Program-made: the position numbers and the translations under genes
Part shown: one piece after another, positions 31,930 through 41,731 of the stretch
How the letters are laid out: each line of letters starts with the position of its first letter
Numbering within the stretch: the stretch's first letter is position 1
Notes under the pieces: generated by a model
Databases searched by the model: none
What the model was told of the DNA's origin: nothing
What the model saw: only the letters and a program-made list of their open reading frames with translations
Assembly (NCBI GenBank): GCA_029448655.1
Contig: JACCLO010000012.1
Location: forward strand, 124,001-188,000
From: Wolfiporia cocos
Lineage: Eukaryota; Basidiomycota; Agaricomycetes; Polyporales; Phaeolaceae
Direction of reading: 5' to 3'
DNA: 64,000 nucleotides

Positions 31930-34477
31930 ATGTGCTCATAGAAGAAATCCAGATTGATCAGATCCGAAGCGGGGGATGGGAACAGTGAAGCCCACATTGT
32001 GTCGGCATAGGTTGTGGGGGGCGTGGGGACGTCCTCCACGTCTTCAATGTGTGAGACCTGAGGTGTCTCGATTTCCTCAGGTGCTACGTCCGGCACCCAC
32101 ATTGTTGTGGTGACTATGCGGACGTACTTCCCACTCCCTTTGGGTTGTGATCCAGAGGGAGTTTGTTTGTTCGCAGCCAGCTTTGCTGCGTAGGCGTGGT
32201 CCTTTGCCTTCTGCTCTTCTGTGAGCGGCTTGGAGCAGCAATCCTTGTACCCGGTGGTACAGGCTTCCCGGCTGCACTTGCATTTGCATGCGGGGGTGCG
32301 GAGTTGCCAGTGGTTGAAGCGGGGGTCGAGGTGCCAGTAGGCTCCTTCGCGAGCCTCCGCGGGGATGGATGTGGGCTGTGGTGGTGCAGCCTTGGTCTTG
32401 TCACCACCGCTGGTGCCCTTTGCAGGTGCACTAGTTTGTGACGTCGTTGTCATATTGGTTGAGGTCTTTTTGGCCGCCTCGGGGGCCTCCGTCGTCGTCC
32501 ACTCATCGGGGAAGATGGAGCCAGTGAGCTCCGAACGGTACTGGATCTTGTAAAGCTCGATGGCTTTATCCAAGTACTTGTCCCAATCCGTGGGGATCGA
32601 GCCGACCGACATCACCTCGATGAGACCAAAGGCATCTGTAACCTTTTCAGGTAAAACGTCCTTCAGCTTGTTGAGCATCGTGGTATTTTCTGTTTTAGCG
32701 TGGCTTTGCAGCACACGCAGACGACCTGCATATTTGAAGAAGTCGGCCTTAGCCTTCTTCTTCCCCTCATCACCGAAGTAGTGCTCGAGCTCCTTTCGAG
32801 CAATCTCTTCTTGCGACTTTTTCCCGTAGGTGTTCGTCATTTGTTCCTCGAACTCCTTCCAGGTGCTGAGACTCTGTGTGGGGTCTCGTGCCTTGGCGAT
32901 ACGGGCCTCTTGATATTGGAAGGCGATTCCGGTGAGGGTACGGAGTGCCTTGACGATTTGTTCACGTTCGTCGGTGATGCCGGCGTCGGCGAAGTACATA
33001 GAGATTTTTTGAAGCCACTCCTTTACAGGAGTGTCCCCAGCCTTTTCTTCTCCTGAGAAGGTAGGCGGCTTCTCAAGGGGTTGGTGAATAGTGATTTGTT
33101 GACCCCCAATGGTTGCCATCGCCGTGGGGGCTGCAGTGAGCTTGGCTTCAAGCTGCTTGACCTTATTTGTGAGTGTGGTCAACGCTGTGCTGGATGTGGA
33201 GGTGGCGGGTTGCTTTTCGAGCCGTTTGATGCGGGCTTCGAGCAGGTCCATCGCTGTTTGTGATACCGTGCTGCTGGTGGGGACGGCGGTCTCCAGGGTT
33301 TCAATGCGGCTTTCCATGTGCCGGATGTATGCTGTTTGTAGGTCGGTGACCTGGAACATCTGTTTGAACCGGCTATCCAGCTGACGGCGGAGCGTGTGGA
33401 CAGCGAGGTCCGAGTACGCCTGGCTGACGTCTACAGCCGAGTTTGTAGTGTTCCAGCCTATTTCTAGGGCTGGATGGAGGGTGTCCAGGTCGCCTTCTAC
33501 ATTGGCAACCAAGGATTCCCTGATGGCGGTATCTCCCGGCCATTGGATGGCTTCGGGTGTGCGGTGTCTGTCACAAGAAAGTACGTTTCTCTCTCCTCTA
33601 GCTAAATACTTGGTAGTTCCCTACTATACGGGCTAAGGGTGCCCTACTAAGCCCTTAAAGGCTGTAGCCACCTGCGCGCCCCTTACCGGACGCGTAGGAA
33701 TATAGATAATCGGTCGAAGACGTAGACACGTGACCGGAACGCGTAGACAGGTGACCGCGTAGCGGCACCTGATCTACAATGACTAGCGCCCAGCACCTGA
33801 CAAGGTGTCTGGGGGCATATGAGTTCACAGGGTCTCATTACTGGGGCCCTGGTTACCATTACTACAGCCCAGGCTTGATGCCAGGCTCTTTCCAGTCTTG
33901 TGCCCCAGCCTCCGGGCAATGATGGGCGCACAGACCATTCCTTGAGGGCAGGTAGTTACTGAGTAGTTAACCTGGAAACCCTCATGTATATATATCAGTG
34001 TCTGAGGTCACTAGGACCTCAGACTATGATTGTCATTTAGGACCCTGAAGGTCCCTTGAACCTCTCCGCTTGTGAGCCCCACTACTGCTTCTTGGATTGA
34101 ACCTAGGAGTAGGGCCTCTGCTACAAACAGCGTAGCATGCCTTGTAGGTCTACCCCTTGAGTCGACGGGGTAGTTTAGGGATCCCTCCCTGCGTGAGTCG
34201 TCTTGTGATAGTGTCGGAGAAGGCGGTAGACCCCATAGTTGTTGGGGAGTGCCGGCTTCCCTGAGGTGGTGGCCATGATTCTGGTGGCCAAGCTTATGGG
34301 CTCCATTTCTGGTAGCACATGTTCTTCTTCCTCCCGCAAGAACTCGGGGAGGTAGTTTCTGGCCCGCACTGTTGAACGGGCTTCTGTTTCTCCACCTGGT
34401 GGCGTGGTACTGACTGGGGTACGGACACGGGTGGGTGTGTGGACGGGAGACGGGGCATTGGATCCTTGAGTCGACAT
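31926..34477 (-). pseudogene. gag: gag of E3, interrupted by one solo LTR but otherwise open
   Basis: The pieces are 34477-34211 (MSTQGSNAPS...) and 33563-31926. Excising the LTR and one GTGTC copy gives an uninterrupted 635-codon frame. Order: Pro-rich N-terminus, coiled-coil heptads (~130-190), a capsid-like core (VKEWLQKISMYF to YRSEL), and a Cys-rich region (CKCKCSREAC...CC) in place of a standard CCHC knuckle. The end EHM-stop is identical in type to E1 Gag. Pol follows directly in another frame. Confidence 0.85.
33569..34210 (+). mobile_element. Solo LTR in gag of E3
   Basis: This 642-bp element reads TGTCACAAG to CTTGTGATA and has TSD GTGTC (33564-33568 and 34211-34215). Its CATGTATATATATC box is followed by 10-bp palindrome arms GTCTGAGGTC/GACCTCAGAC. 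Confidence 0.9.
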
Positions 34478-34703
34478 ATCTGTAGATCAAGTGTTAGTAT
34501 CCGTAATCGCACTACGGTCATTCCGTTGCAAAAGGTATGGATCCTGTAGTCCTCTTGCGTGTAGTCAATGCCTTTGTTCATGCCGTGTTTCAACGCGTAT
34601 GCATTTCTGCCATACTGTTACATCTGAATAGAAAAGAAACTAGGTATTGCTACGCTAGTTGCAGGGTAGGTATTGCTACACTACTCCGAGTCCTCTTCCA
34701 TAT

Positions 34704-35663
34704 CTATGTCCATGAATTCGTAGGAAAAGATGTGAGGAAAGACATTTTGAGCTCTGCTATTTTGTTAACGATGAGCTCGATCTCCATCTCTATGTCATGT
34801 TTGAAAATGATTCTCATCGTCATCTTCTTTATGTCACGTAGGAAACGGCGACGCTCCCCATTAGTGGTTTGAGAGCATAGACAGCACCGCTTCCAGCTGA
34901 GGATTGCGACTTCGATGTCCTCGAATTTGTCCATCATATTTTTGAACGCGTTGGGGTCGCAGGTAGCGTGACGGGCTCGGGCCATCTTCTTTACTCTGTC
35001 GATTTTGCGCGTGGCTTGCGCTAGTGCCGGCCATCCATTAAGGCAGGCCGCCCACTGGATTTCATTGCAGGTGACGTCGCGCCAGTCGATCCAGGCGGGG
35101 AGTGTGTTGCGAATCTCCTTCGTCCAGGCGTGAACCTTGGCTTGGCTCGCTATCCTGACGAGCCGCTCCTCTGCTGTGAAATGGCCTTCGCCGTAGATCA
35201 TGTAATCTTCGTGCACCTGCTTCTCCCTCTCATACTCCTCCCACGCTTCCCTCTCTATTCTTTCACATGCTAGCCTTTCGGCAATCTCTGCGGCCCGGGC
35301 TGCCGACTTCGCTAGCTTATCGGCCGCCCGCTTCTGCTCTCGCGCTCGTCGAATGTCGGCGCGCTTCCTTTCTTCGACGCCTTCTGTGTGGATGGCGTCG
35401 CACTCTTCTTGTGTAAGTCGAGCGGGGATATGGTCAACGATGGTGTCGTGACTGGTCTGTGTCTTAGTGAGGTGAATGCAAGCTCGGCGATTGGTCCGGT
35501 AAGGACGACCGAGGTCCTCTGCTGCTGCTTCGATCTCGGCCTGTCGTCGGCGTAATCTCGCAGCTTCGGTGTTGGTGCTCTTCATCTGGCAATGACAACG
35601 AGCAGTGTTGTAGGGAACTGGTCCCTGGTTGATGGCGTTCGCGTTGGTGCGTTCGGCAGGCAT
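34704..35663 (-). CDS. ORF0 of E3, accessory protein upstream of gag
   Basis: The ORF encodes 319 aa starting MPAERTN at 35663; the frame is open further upstream but the MP start agrees with E1 and E2. Residues ~50-170 are rich in R, K, E and A and look like a long helix or coiled coil. A block LPAWIDWRDVTCNEIQW (~185-202) matches the E1 ORF0 block (PAEWVEKR...DVHCTEKKWDW). A later helical block FEDIEVAILSWKR...FLRDIKKM also aligns. It lies 226 nt upstream of gag on the same strand. Function unknown. Confidence 0.75.
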   Translation of the reverse strand: MPAERTNANAINQGPVPYNTARCHCQMKSTNTEAARLRRRQAEIEAAAEDLGRPYRTNRRACIHLTKTQTSHDTIVDHIPARLTQEECDAIHTEGVEERKRADIRRAREQKRAADKLAKSAARAAEIAERLACERIEREAWEEYEREKQVHEDYMIYGEGHFTAEERLVRIASQAKVHAWTKEIRNTLPAWIDWRDVTCNEIQWAACLNGWPALAQATRKIDRVKKMARARHATCDPNAFKNMMDKFEDIEVAILSWKRCCLCSQTTNGERRRFLRDIKKMTMRIIFKHDIEMEIELIVNKIAELKMSFLTSFPTNSWT

Positions 35664-35948
35664 GACTACAGGACTACGTAAGGATCTGTAAATGTAGGAA
35701 TAAAAAATCTTCATGTTTGCTTCTTGATGGTGTTCTTCTTGGAGTAGAGGGGAAGGATACACCAAAATTAATCGGGACTGAGTATCGGGGATATTACATC
35801 CCACTGCGCTGCCGCATGACCTAAAGATCTGACGGCCCATTTTTACGTATCTAGAGGCTAGAAGCCAATAGACGCCACCCTCGGAGACTTGTTAACTCCG
35901 AGATTCCAGCTTAAATGCTAGGGTTATTCCATCAGACCTTTCCCGAAG
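35664..35948 (-). other. 3' part of the E3 leader
   Basis: This noncoding stretch carries a hairpin at 35788-35802, arms GGGAT/ATCCC and loop GTAAT on the minus strand. The rest of the leader is at 47498-47634, beyond the inserts. Confidence 0.7.
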
Positions 35949-36407
35949 TGTCACAGAAAATCCCAGAAATAGGTACCCCCCCCCTGTCTCGAACCAAGGG
36001 CCTTAGGGTACTATGGTCATGTGACGTAGAATAGGCGGTCCCGCGTAGAACAACGGTAACGCGTAGCATAGTGCGGCTACCCAGGTCACGTGATAGGCTT
36101 ACGTATGCAGAGGCTGTGTAGATAGCGCACGGACCCTCACATTAGGGCGGGCCTTACTGCCTGCCGCGCGCATCCCCTCATGTATATAAGGCTTGTCGTC
36201 TGGGGCTTACTCCCCAGACTTGTCAATCTCGTCGTTGGGGGCGCTTCCCCTCATACTGCTACCACTAGGCATGCGCACTTGAGCCCAACCTCCTCACCTC
36301 GCTATGCGACTCCTATACTGAGTCTTTACGGTGTTGTACCTCGTCTATACAACTTGGAGCAGGAGGATATGAGGCTATACGCGTATGTCCTATGTCAGTT
36401 TGTGACA
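35949..36407 (+). mobile_element. Solo LTR in the E3 leader
   Basis: This 459-bp element reads TGTCACAGAAAATC to GTTTGTGACA and has TSD CGAAG (35944-35948 and 36408-36412). Its palindrome arms are GTCTGGGG/CCCCAGAC after CATGTATATAAG. The same CGAAG also flanks the LTR at 46461-47492. The short piece 36413-36459 between this LTR and E2 is unassigned and contains another TTGTGATA terminus-like string. Confidence 0.85.
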
Positions 36408-36459
36408 CGAAGGTAAGGTCACCCCTTAAGCCATATGGGTCAAGGCTTTGTGATAACGC

Positions 36460-37156
36460 TGACACAGACTAGACTGTGGGACTCACACTATAACCTAATA
36501 TGCGACTTGAAGGAGTTGCTTGAGGTTGGTGAGGAGGCTAGTGGGCGCAAGCAGAGATGATGTGTAACTGTGCGAATGCAGAGAACAAATCTAAGGCTTA
36601 TCGTAGTGATAGCCCTACTTATATACATGTAGTGTTTGGTTACTCGAAGAGGAGCCAAACAGTTAGACGGTCTGTGCGCAGACGTAACTAATACAGCTAA
36701 GTCGTAAACTACAGTAGACCATGTGCGCCGGTAATGGCCGCACCAGTAGGAAACAGTGTTTGGACCGTGGGTCCATGTTGTGGAAGTGGCGTTGCTACGT
36801 TAGTAAGCCATGCACGTGATAACTATATACCGGTGTCGGGATATGAGTAATACTAAGGGTATTGGCATGTGATAACGAGCGGGCCGCTTATCCAATTGTA
36901 GTGACATAGCCCGATAACGGGATATGAGTACAGCGCGTGACACCGGAGGTTAGTCCGCTGAGTCATTGACGCGTACAAACGTGTTATGTACGTGTTGTTA
37001 TGACAGGTGGACGTATACCGCGTTGTGTACGTGTTGTTTGGTTGCGTGTACGTGTAGACGGGCGCTTAACAGCGTAAATGTCTGCAAGGTTGTAGAAATA
37101 CCAGATAAATAGGTAAAAATACGGGAAAAATAGTGGCATGTCCCAAATCTGTGACA
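36460..37156 (-). mobile_element. 3' LTR of E2
   Basis: The 697-bp LTR is followed by TTACCCCCTCTTC (37157-37169), the complement of the PPT. Its U3 contains repeated GTACGTGT words and two GGGATATGAGTA words. Confidence 0.95.
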
Positions 37157-37195
37157 TTACCCCCTCTTCAGGTTTCATTGTCCCTAATGGAACGA

Positions 37196-40100
37196 TTACT
37201 TTCCTGTGGAGCCGAATCCACCAGTACCGCGCTCGGATTTAATCTTTTCAAAGTAAGATTTTCCGTGTAGCGTAATGTGCGGGTCCTTAGCAACTTCGCA
37301 GATAAGCTGAGCAATCTTATCACCGGCCCGAATATCGATAGATATGTCGGAATGATTCCGGAGAATGATGATTACTTCGCCTTGGTAATCGTGGTCAATG
37401 ACGCCACCCATTACGTCTATGCCTTTTCGGGCAAGACTAGAGCGGGGGGCGATACGTCCGTAAGTGCCGAAGGGTACCTGGATCTTCAGTTTGGTATTGT
37501 ATTCCGTCTGCCCGTGAGCTGGCAGAACGTCGCCTGTTGCAGTGTACAGGTCAAACCCAACCGAGTCCTTGGTTCCTTTTTCCGGCATTCGGCCGCCTTC
37601 ACCGACTACGATTTTCAAGTCCGCGTTTTGGTTAATGTCCGCTGACATCCATCCCCCGTCGGGGTGTCTAACCATGCGTTGCTTAGGATCCTTCGCAAAT
37701 TCTTCGCGATACTGTGGCCAGTCGTCCGGCCACGTGCATTCGTCGGCTTCCCAGTCGTCGCTGTCAGGGTCAAAGACATGAACTGCTTCTTTCCTTCTAG
37801 CTGATCGCCTGAGGGGGACATCCTGCATGGGAATAGGGTGTGAAGCCTTGTATTCCTGCAGAATGTCATATGCCGAGTCGAGATCGGCCTCGCGTACCCA
37901 GGAGTCGTCATTGATACCGAATCCTTTCCATCGGATTCTGTATTCAACTCTTCCTGCGCGGAGACGATGATCTAAGATCTTCTCGACTTCCCATAATTCT
38001 TCGCCATCGACCATTTCTGGTTGAGGCTCTGGTTTTTTCTGATGCACAGGGTCCTTGTACATAACCAACTTGGAAGCGTGAAATACTGGGTGATAAGCCC
38101 TGTATTGCTCGTCCATGTGTACCCTGAAGGTGACCGGAGATAATTGTTCAATTATCTTGAATGGTCCCAAATAGCGTGGACTAAGACTTCTTTCGGAGTC
38201 TTGCCAGCTACGGGCGTCAACGAGAACTTTGTCGCCGACTTTAAACGGTACCGAGCGCTTGTGTTGATCATAGTACCAAGACCAGCGTTCAGCAGCCAGT
38301 TTCATAGCTGCCTTAGCTTGTTCTTGTGCGGACCATCTGGCGTAAGCAAATTGATTTAAATCCGAATATTGCGTCGGCTTTAAATCCGTAGGTCCTGCAT
38401 TGGGATGCCTTCCTAGTTCGACGAAGAATGGACTATTCTTGGTTGTCTCGCTAGCTGCGTTATTGTACGCAAACTCTGCCGTGGGGAGATAGAACACCCA
38501 GTTATCTTTTTGGATAACGTCAATGTAGCATCGTAGGTATTGTTCTAGAATTTGGTTAATTCTCTCCGTTTGGCCGTCCGCTTGCGGGTGGTAGGCTGTC
38601 GTCATCGACCTCTGAATTCCCAATTGCTCGCACCATCCCTTGAATAACTCAGAAGAGAATTGCGGTCCTCTATCCGAAATGATTTGTTTCGGAAGCCCGT
38701 GATTCGGATAAATCCGGAGGTACAGGAGGTTCGCTAATTCCTTTGCCGAGATATTGTCTGACGTGGGAATGAAGTGTGCGCGCTTGGTCAATCGGTCCAC
38801 TACTACCATAATAGCAGTGAATTGTTTGCGTTCGCCGCTGGGCGGTAAGTGAACGATGAAGTCGATTGTGATTGTGTCCCAGGGTGCTTCCGGTACTGGG
38901 AGCGGTTGCAGGGGTCCATACGGGGTCTGGTTGCGGTTCTTCATGCGCTGGCATGTGTCACAACCTTCCACGTATTGCTTCACCATCGTGGTCATTCCAG
39001 GCCACCAGTAATTACGTGATAGAAGTTCGTAGGTCTTCCATCGTCCGAAGTGTCCGGCAGTCACATGGTCATGATGTAACTCCAGTATCTTCGTGCGCAA
39101 TTCCTTAGGCTCTTTTGGAACGTACACTTTTCCTCGTCTGAGGAGTAATCCGGCCTCCATGTTCCATTCCTGGAGATCTTTACCGAATTCCTTGGGACCA
39201 CTTTTCAGTAGTTCCTGGTAATCCTTGGTAATTTGATCATTCATGAGGGCTTGTCGGATTTGTCTGAGAAGGTCCTCGTCGCCTGATTGTATCTCCTGCT
39301 GTGACGCTTCTAGCGCCCTAACCGTAAAGTATTCCGGTTTCAGCAAAATTTGATCGCGATTGTCGAGTTCCACCCCCTCTTCATGGTCTGGCCTCCGTGA
39401 CAGAGGGTCAGCCGTGAGCATTGTTTTACCGGGTTTGTGGCACATGGTGAAGTTGAACCTTGTCAGGTAAAGACTCCAACGTGCCTGTCTCCGGGTTAGC
39501 CGTTGTGCCGATTTGAAATATGTCAGATTGAGGTGATCCGACCATACTTCAAATTTGTGTGGATGTCCTTCAAGGTAATGTCTCCATTCCTCTAGAGCGC
39601 GGATGATTGCGAGCAACTCCTTATCGTAAATCTCATAGTTCCTTTCGGGTGCTGATAGAGATTTCGAGTAAAAGGCTACCGGGTGCCAGAGCTTATCCTC
39701 CGAAGAGTATTGCGATAGCACCGCACCAGTTGCGTAATCGGAAGAATCCGCTTCCACGCGGAACGGGGACTCCTGATCTGGGATCCGGAGTATTGGAGCC
39801 GATGTGAAAGCTTCCTTGAGAGTTTGGAAGGCTTCCGCTTGTTCGGGTCCCCAATTCCACTGCGTGTTTTTCTTGGACAGTTCGGTTAACGGCTTAACCA
39901 CTTTGGAGAAGTCTTTAATGAACCGACGGTAGTAGTTGGCGAAGCCAACAAAGGCCTGGACGTCCTTCACCTTGGCAGGTGTAGGCCAGTCCATGACACC
40001 AGCTACCTTCTTAGGGTCCATTTCGACTTTTCCTTTGGAAATGATCATTCCCAGGTATTCAATACTGCTTTGTTCGAAGAAGCACTTTTCAGGCTTCGCG

Positions 40101-41731
40101 AACAAGTCGTTGTCTTGCAAGATTTGTAGTACTCGCTTAACAATACGACGGTGTTCCAACAAGTCGTTTCCGAACACAAGGATGTCGTCTAGGTAGACAA
40201 TGACCTTTCCTTCTCTGATAAGGTCACCTAGGATATCGTTCATCATGTGTTGGAACGTGCTGGGTGCATTACAAAAACCGAAGTACATGACTACAGCTTC
40301 GTAAAGGCCGTTAGGCGTAATGAATGCGGTCTTCCATTCATCTCCCTCCTTGATTCTTACGTTGTTGTAACCCCAACGCAAGTCGAGCTTCGTAAATATC
40401 GAAGCCTGGCTAAGCTTATCGATAAGCTCGTCTATGCGTGGGAGAGGGTACCTGTTTTTAATGGTCAAGTCGTTTACTTTTCGGTAATCGACTACCATTC
40501 GGGCTCCGCCGTCTTTTTTAGGGACGAAGAAGACCGGGCTCGCAATCGGGGATTTCGAGTGTCGGATGTAGCCCTTCCGTAACTCTTCCTGAATCCACTG
40601 ATCTAGCGAGTTCGCTTCCTGAGGAGACATTTTGTATGCCTTACTCGGGGGCGGTAATACCGCGTCATCGGGGAAGTCGATGGCGTGGTCGTATGGTTTC
40701 CGTTCGGGCATCCTTTCGGATGCGCGCTGAGAAAATACCGTGGGACCAAACTCCTGGTATTCCTCCGGAACCAAGGATTTCCATTTCTGGAGATCCGCAT
40801 CTGTCAGGAATTCATCATCCGACTTCTCCGTTATCGACTGAATGGCGTCGATAAGGAGTTCCGTTCCTTCGTCAAGGGTGTTCACCCAAGCGACAAAGGG
40901 ATTTTCAGGCTCCTCTAAGCCGAGAAAATCTATTGGAAAGTCGTTGATAATCTGATAGATGTTGCGGGGTTCGATTTCGTCTTCTTCCTCAGAAATCGAA
41001 ACCCGTTTGCCATGTTTGCATTTTTCCGTACACCGATATGTGAAGGTTCCTTCCGGCCAATTGAAGTCCGGGTTGTGTTTCAGAAACCAGTCATATCCGA
41101 GGATTACATCCGCATTCTGTACGTCCATTACGTACAAGAATTCGGTGGACTTGTGTTCCTCGTGCACCATATAAGCTTTTACTGCCATATTGATATTACC
41201 GGCGGTATTAGAGGTACCGTCGGCGTTGCGAATCTCGAGTGGAGAAGGTAGTTTCTGAGTGACTAACTTCTCCTCGTGTACGAGCTTCTTATCTATGACG
41301 CTTATAGATGCACCGGTGTCGACTAATGCCATGGCGTTTACTTTCTTTCCATATACCCACAGTTCTACTTCGATAGAGAACGATTTATTGTCGTCTCGAG
41401 AATCGTTTCCATGTACATTATACAAAGTAAAAAACTTTAACGTGAGCGGGTCAGGATGAAAGTATTGTACAGGAGGGGCACGTGTAGCTAGTGTCCGAGT
41501 CCTCCGGGCAAAGTCCATTGCCGAGCTGCCGAATATACCGAGATGGGATACCGGGTGACGTACGACCGCCTTATCTTCCCACAAGATAAGGGGTCCTTGT
41601 GAAGCCCTGTCGTAGGGGTGCTCTTCTTCAGGGAGCTGTATGCTCCCAGCCGCTGCGGGGCTGGTGCATTCTTCACAAGACGTCTTCGAGACGTGTGGTG
41701 GGGGCGAGGGGTACCGAGATGGTCCCGACAT
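37196..41731 (-). CDS. pol: pol of E2: protease, RT, RNase H, integrase, chromodomain, dUTPase
   Basis: The ORF has 1511 codons without a break. Retropepsin LVDTGASISV lies at ~137-146. RT has VVDYRKVN, and YLDD at ~512. RNase H starts near DSSDYATG. The integrase has HH-CC (HHDHVTAGH and CDTCQRM) at ~880-925 and the DDE sites TIDF, SDRG and GQTE. The chromodomain LWEVEKILDHR...WKGFG is at ~1245-1295. The dUTPase, ~1380-1511, has GFDLYTA, APRSSLA, GVIDHDYQGE, KIAQLI and GFGSTG. Pol starts inside gag, overlapping it by 59 nt in the +1 frame, so expression needs a frameshift, reinitiation or separate initiation. The mechanism is not visible. Confidence 0.95.
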   Translation of the reverse strand: MSGPSRYPSPPPHVSKTSCEECTSPAAAGSIQLPEEEHPYDRASQGPLILWEDKAVVRHPVSHLGIFGSSAMDFARRTRTLATRAPPVQYFHPDPLTLKFFTLYNVHGNDSRDDNKSFSIEVELWVYGKKVNAMALVDTGASISVIDKKLVHEEKLVTQKLPSPLEIRNADGTSNTAGNINMAVKAYMVHEEHKSTEFLYVMDVQNADVILGYDWFLKHNPDFNWPEGTFTYRCTEKCKHGKRVSISEEEDEIEPRNIYQIINDFPIDFLGLEEPENPFVAWVNTLDEGTELLIDAIQSITEKSDDEFLTDADLQKWKSLVPEEYQEFGPTVFSQRASERMPERKPYDHAIDFPDDAVLPPPSKAYKMSPQEANSLDQWIQEELRKGYIRHSKSPIASPVFFVPKKDGGARMVVDYRKVNDLTIKNRYPLPRIDELIDKLSQASIFTKLDLRWGYNNVRIKEGDEWKTAFITPNGLYEAVVMYFGFCNAPSTFQHMMNDILGDLIREGKVIVYLDDILVFGNDLLEHRRIVKRVLQILQDNDLFAKPEKCFFEQSSIEYLGMIISKGKVEMDPKKVAGVMDWPTPAKVKDVQAFVGFANYYRRFIKDFSKVVKPLTELSKKNTQWNWGPEQAEAFQTLKEAFTSAPILRIPDQESPFRVEADSSDYATGAVLSQYSSEDKLWHPVAFYSKSLSAPERNYEIYDKELLAIIRALEEWRHYLEGHPHKFEVWSDHLNLTYFKSAQRLTRRQARWSLYLTRFNFTMCHKPGKTMLTADPLSRRPDHEEGVELDNRDQILLKPEYFTVRALEASQQEIQSGDEDLLRQIRQALMNDQITKDYQELLKSGPKEFGKDLQEWNMEAGLLLRRGKVYVPKEPKELRTKILELHHDHVTAGHFGRWKTYELLSRNYWWPGMTTMVKQYVEGCDTCQRMKNRNQTPYGPLQPLPVPEAPWDTITIDFIVHLPPSGERKQFTAIMVVVDRLTKRAHFIPTSDNISAKELANLLYLRIYPNHGLPKQIISDRGPQFSSELFKGWCEQLGIQRSMTTAYHPQADGQTERINQILEQYLRCYIDVIQKDNWVFYLPTAEFAYNNAASETTKNSPFFVELGRHPNAGPTDLKPTQYSDLNQFAYARWSAQEQAKAAMKLAAERWSWYYDQHKRSVPFKVGDKVLVDARSWQDSERSLSPRYLGPFKIIEQLSPVTFRVHMDEQYRAYHPVFHASKLVMYKDPVHQKKPEPQPEMVDGEELWEVEKILDHRLRAGRVEYRIRWKGFGINDDSWVREADLDSAYDILQEYKASHPIPMQDVPLRRSARRKEAVHVFDPDSDDWEADECTWPDDWPQYREEFAKDPKQRMVRHPDGGWMSADINQNADLKIVVGEGGRMPEKGTKDSVGFDLYTATGDVLPAHGQTEYNTKLKIQVPFGTYGRIAPRSSLARKGIDVMGGVIDHDYQGEVIIILRNHSDISIDIRAGDKIAQLICEVAKDPHITLHGKSYFEKIKSERGTGGFGSTGK

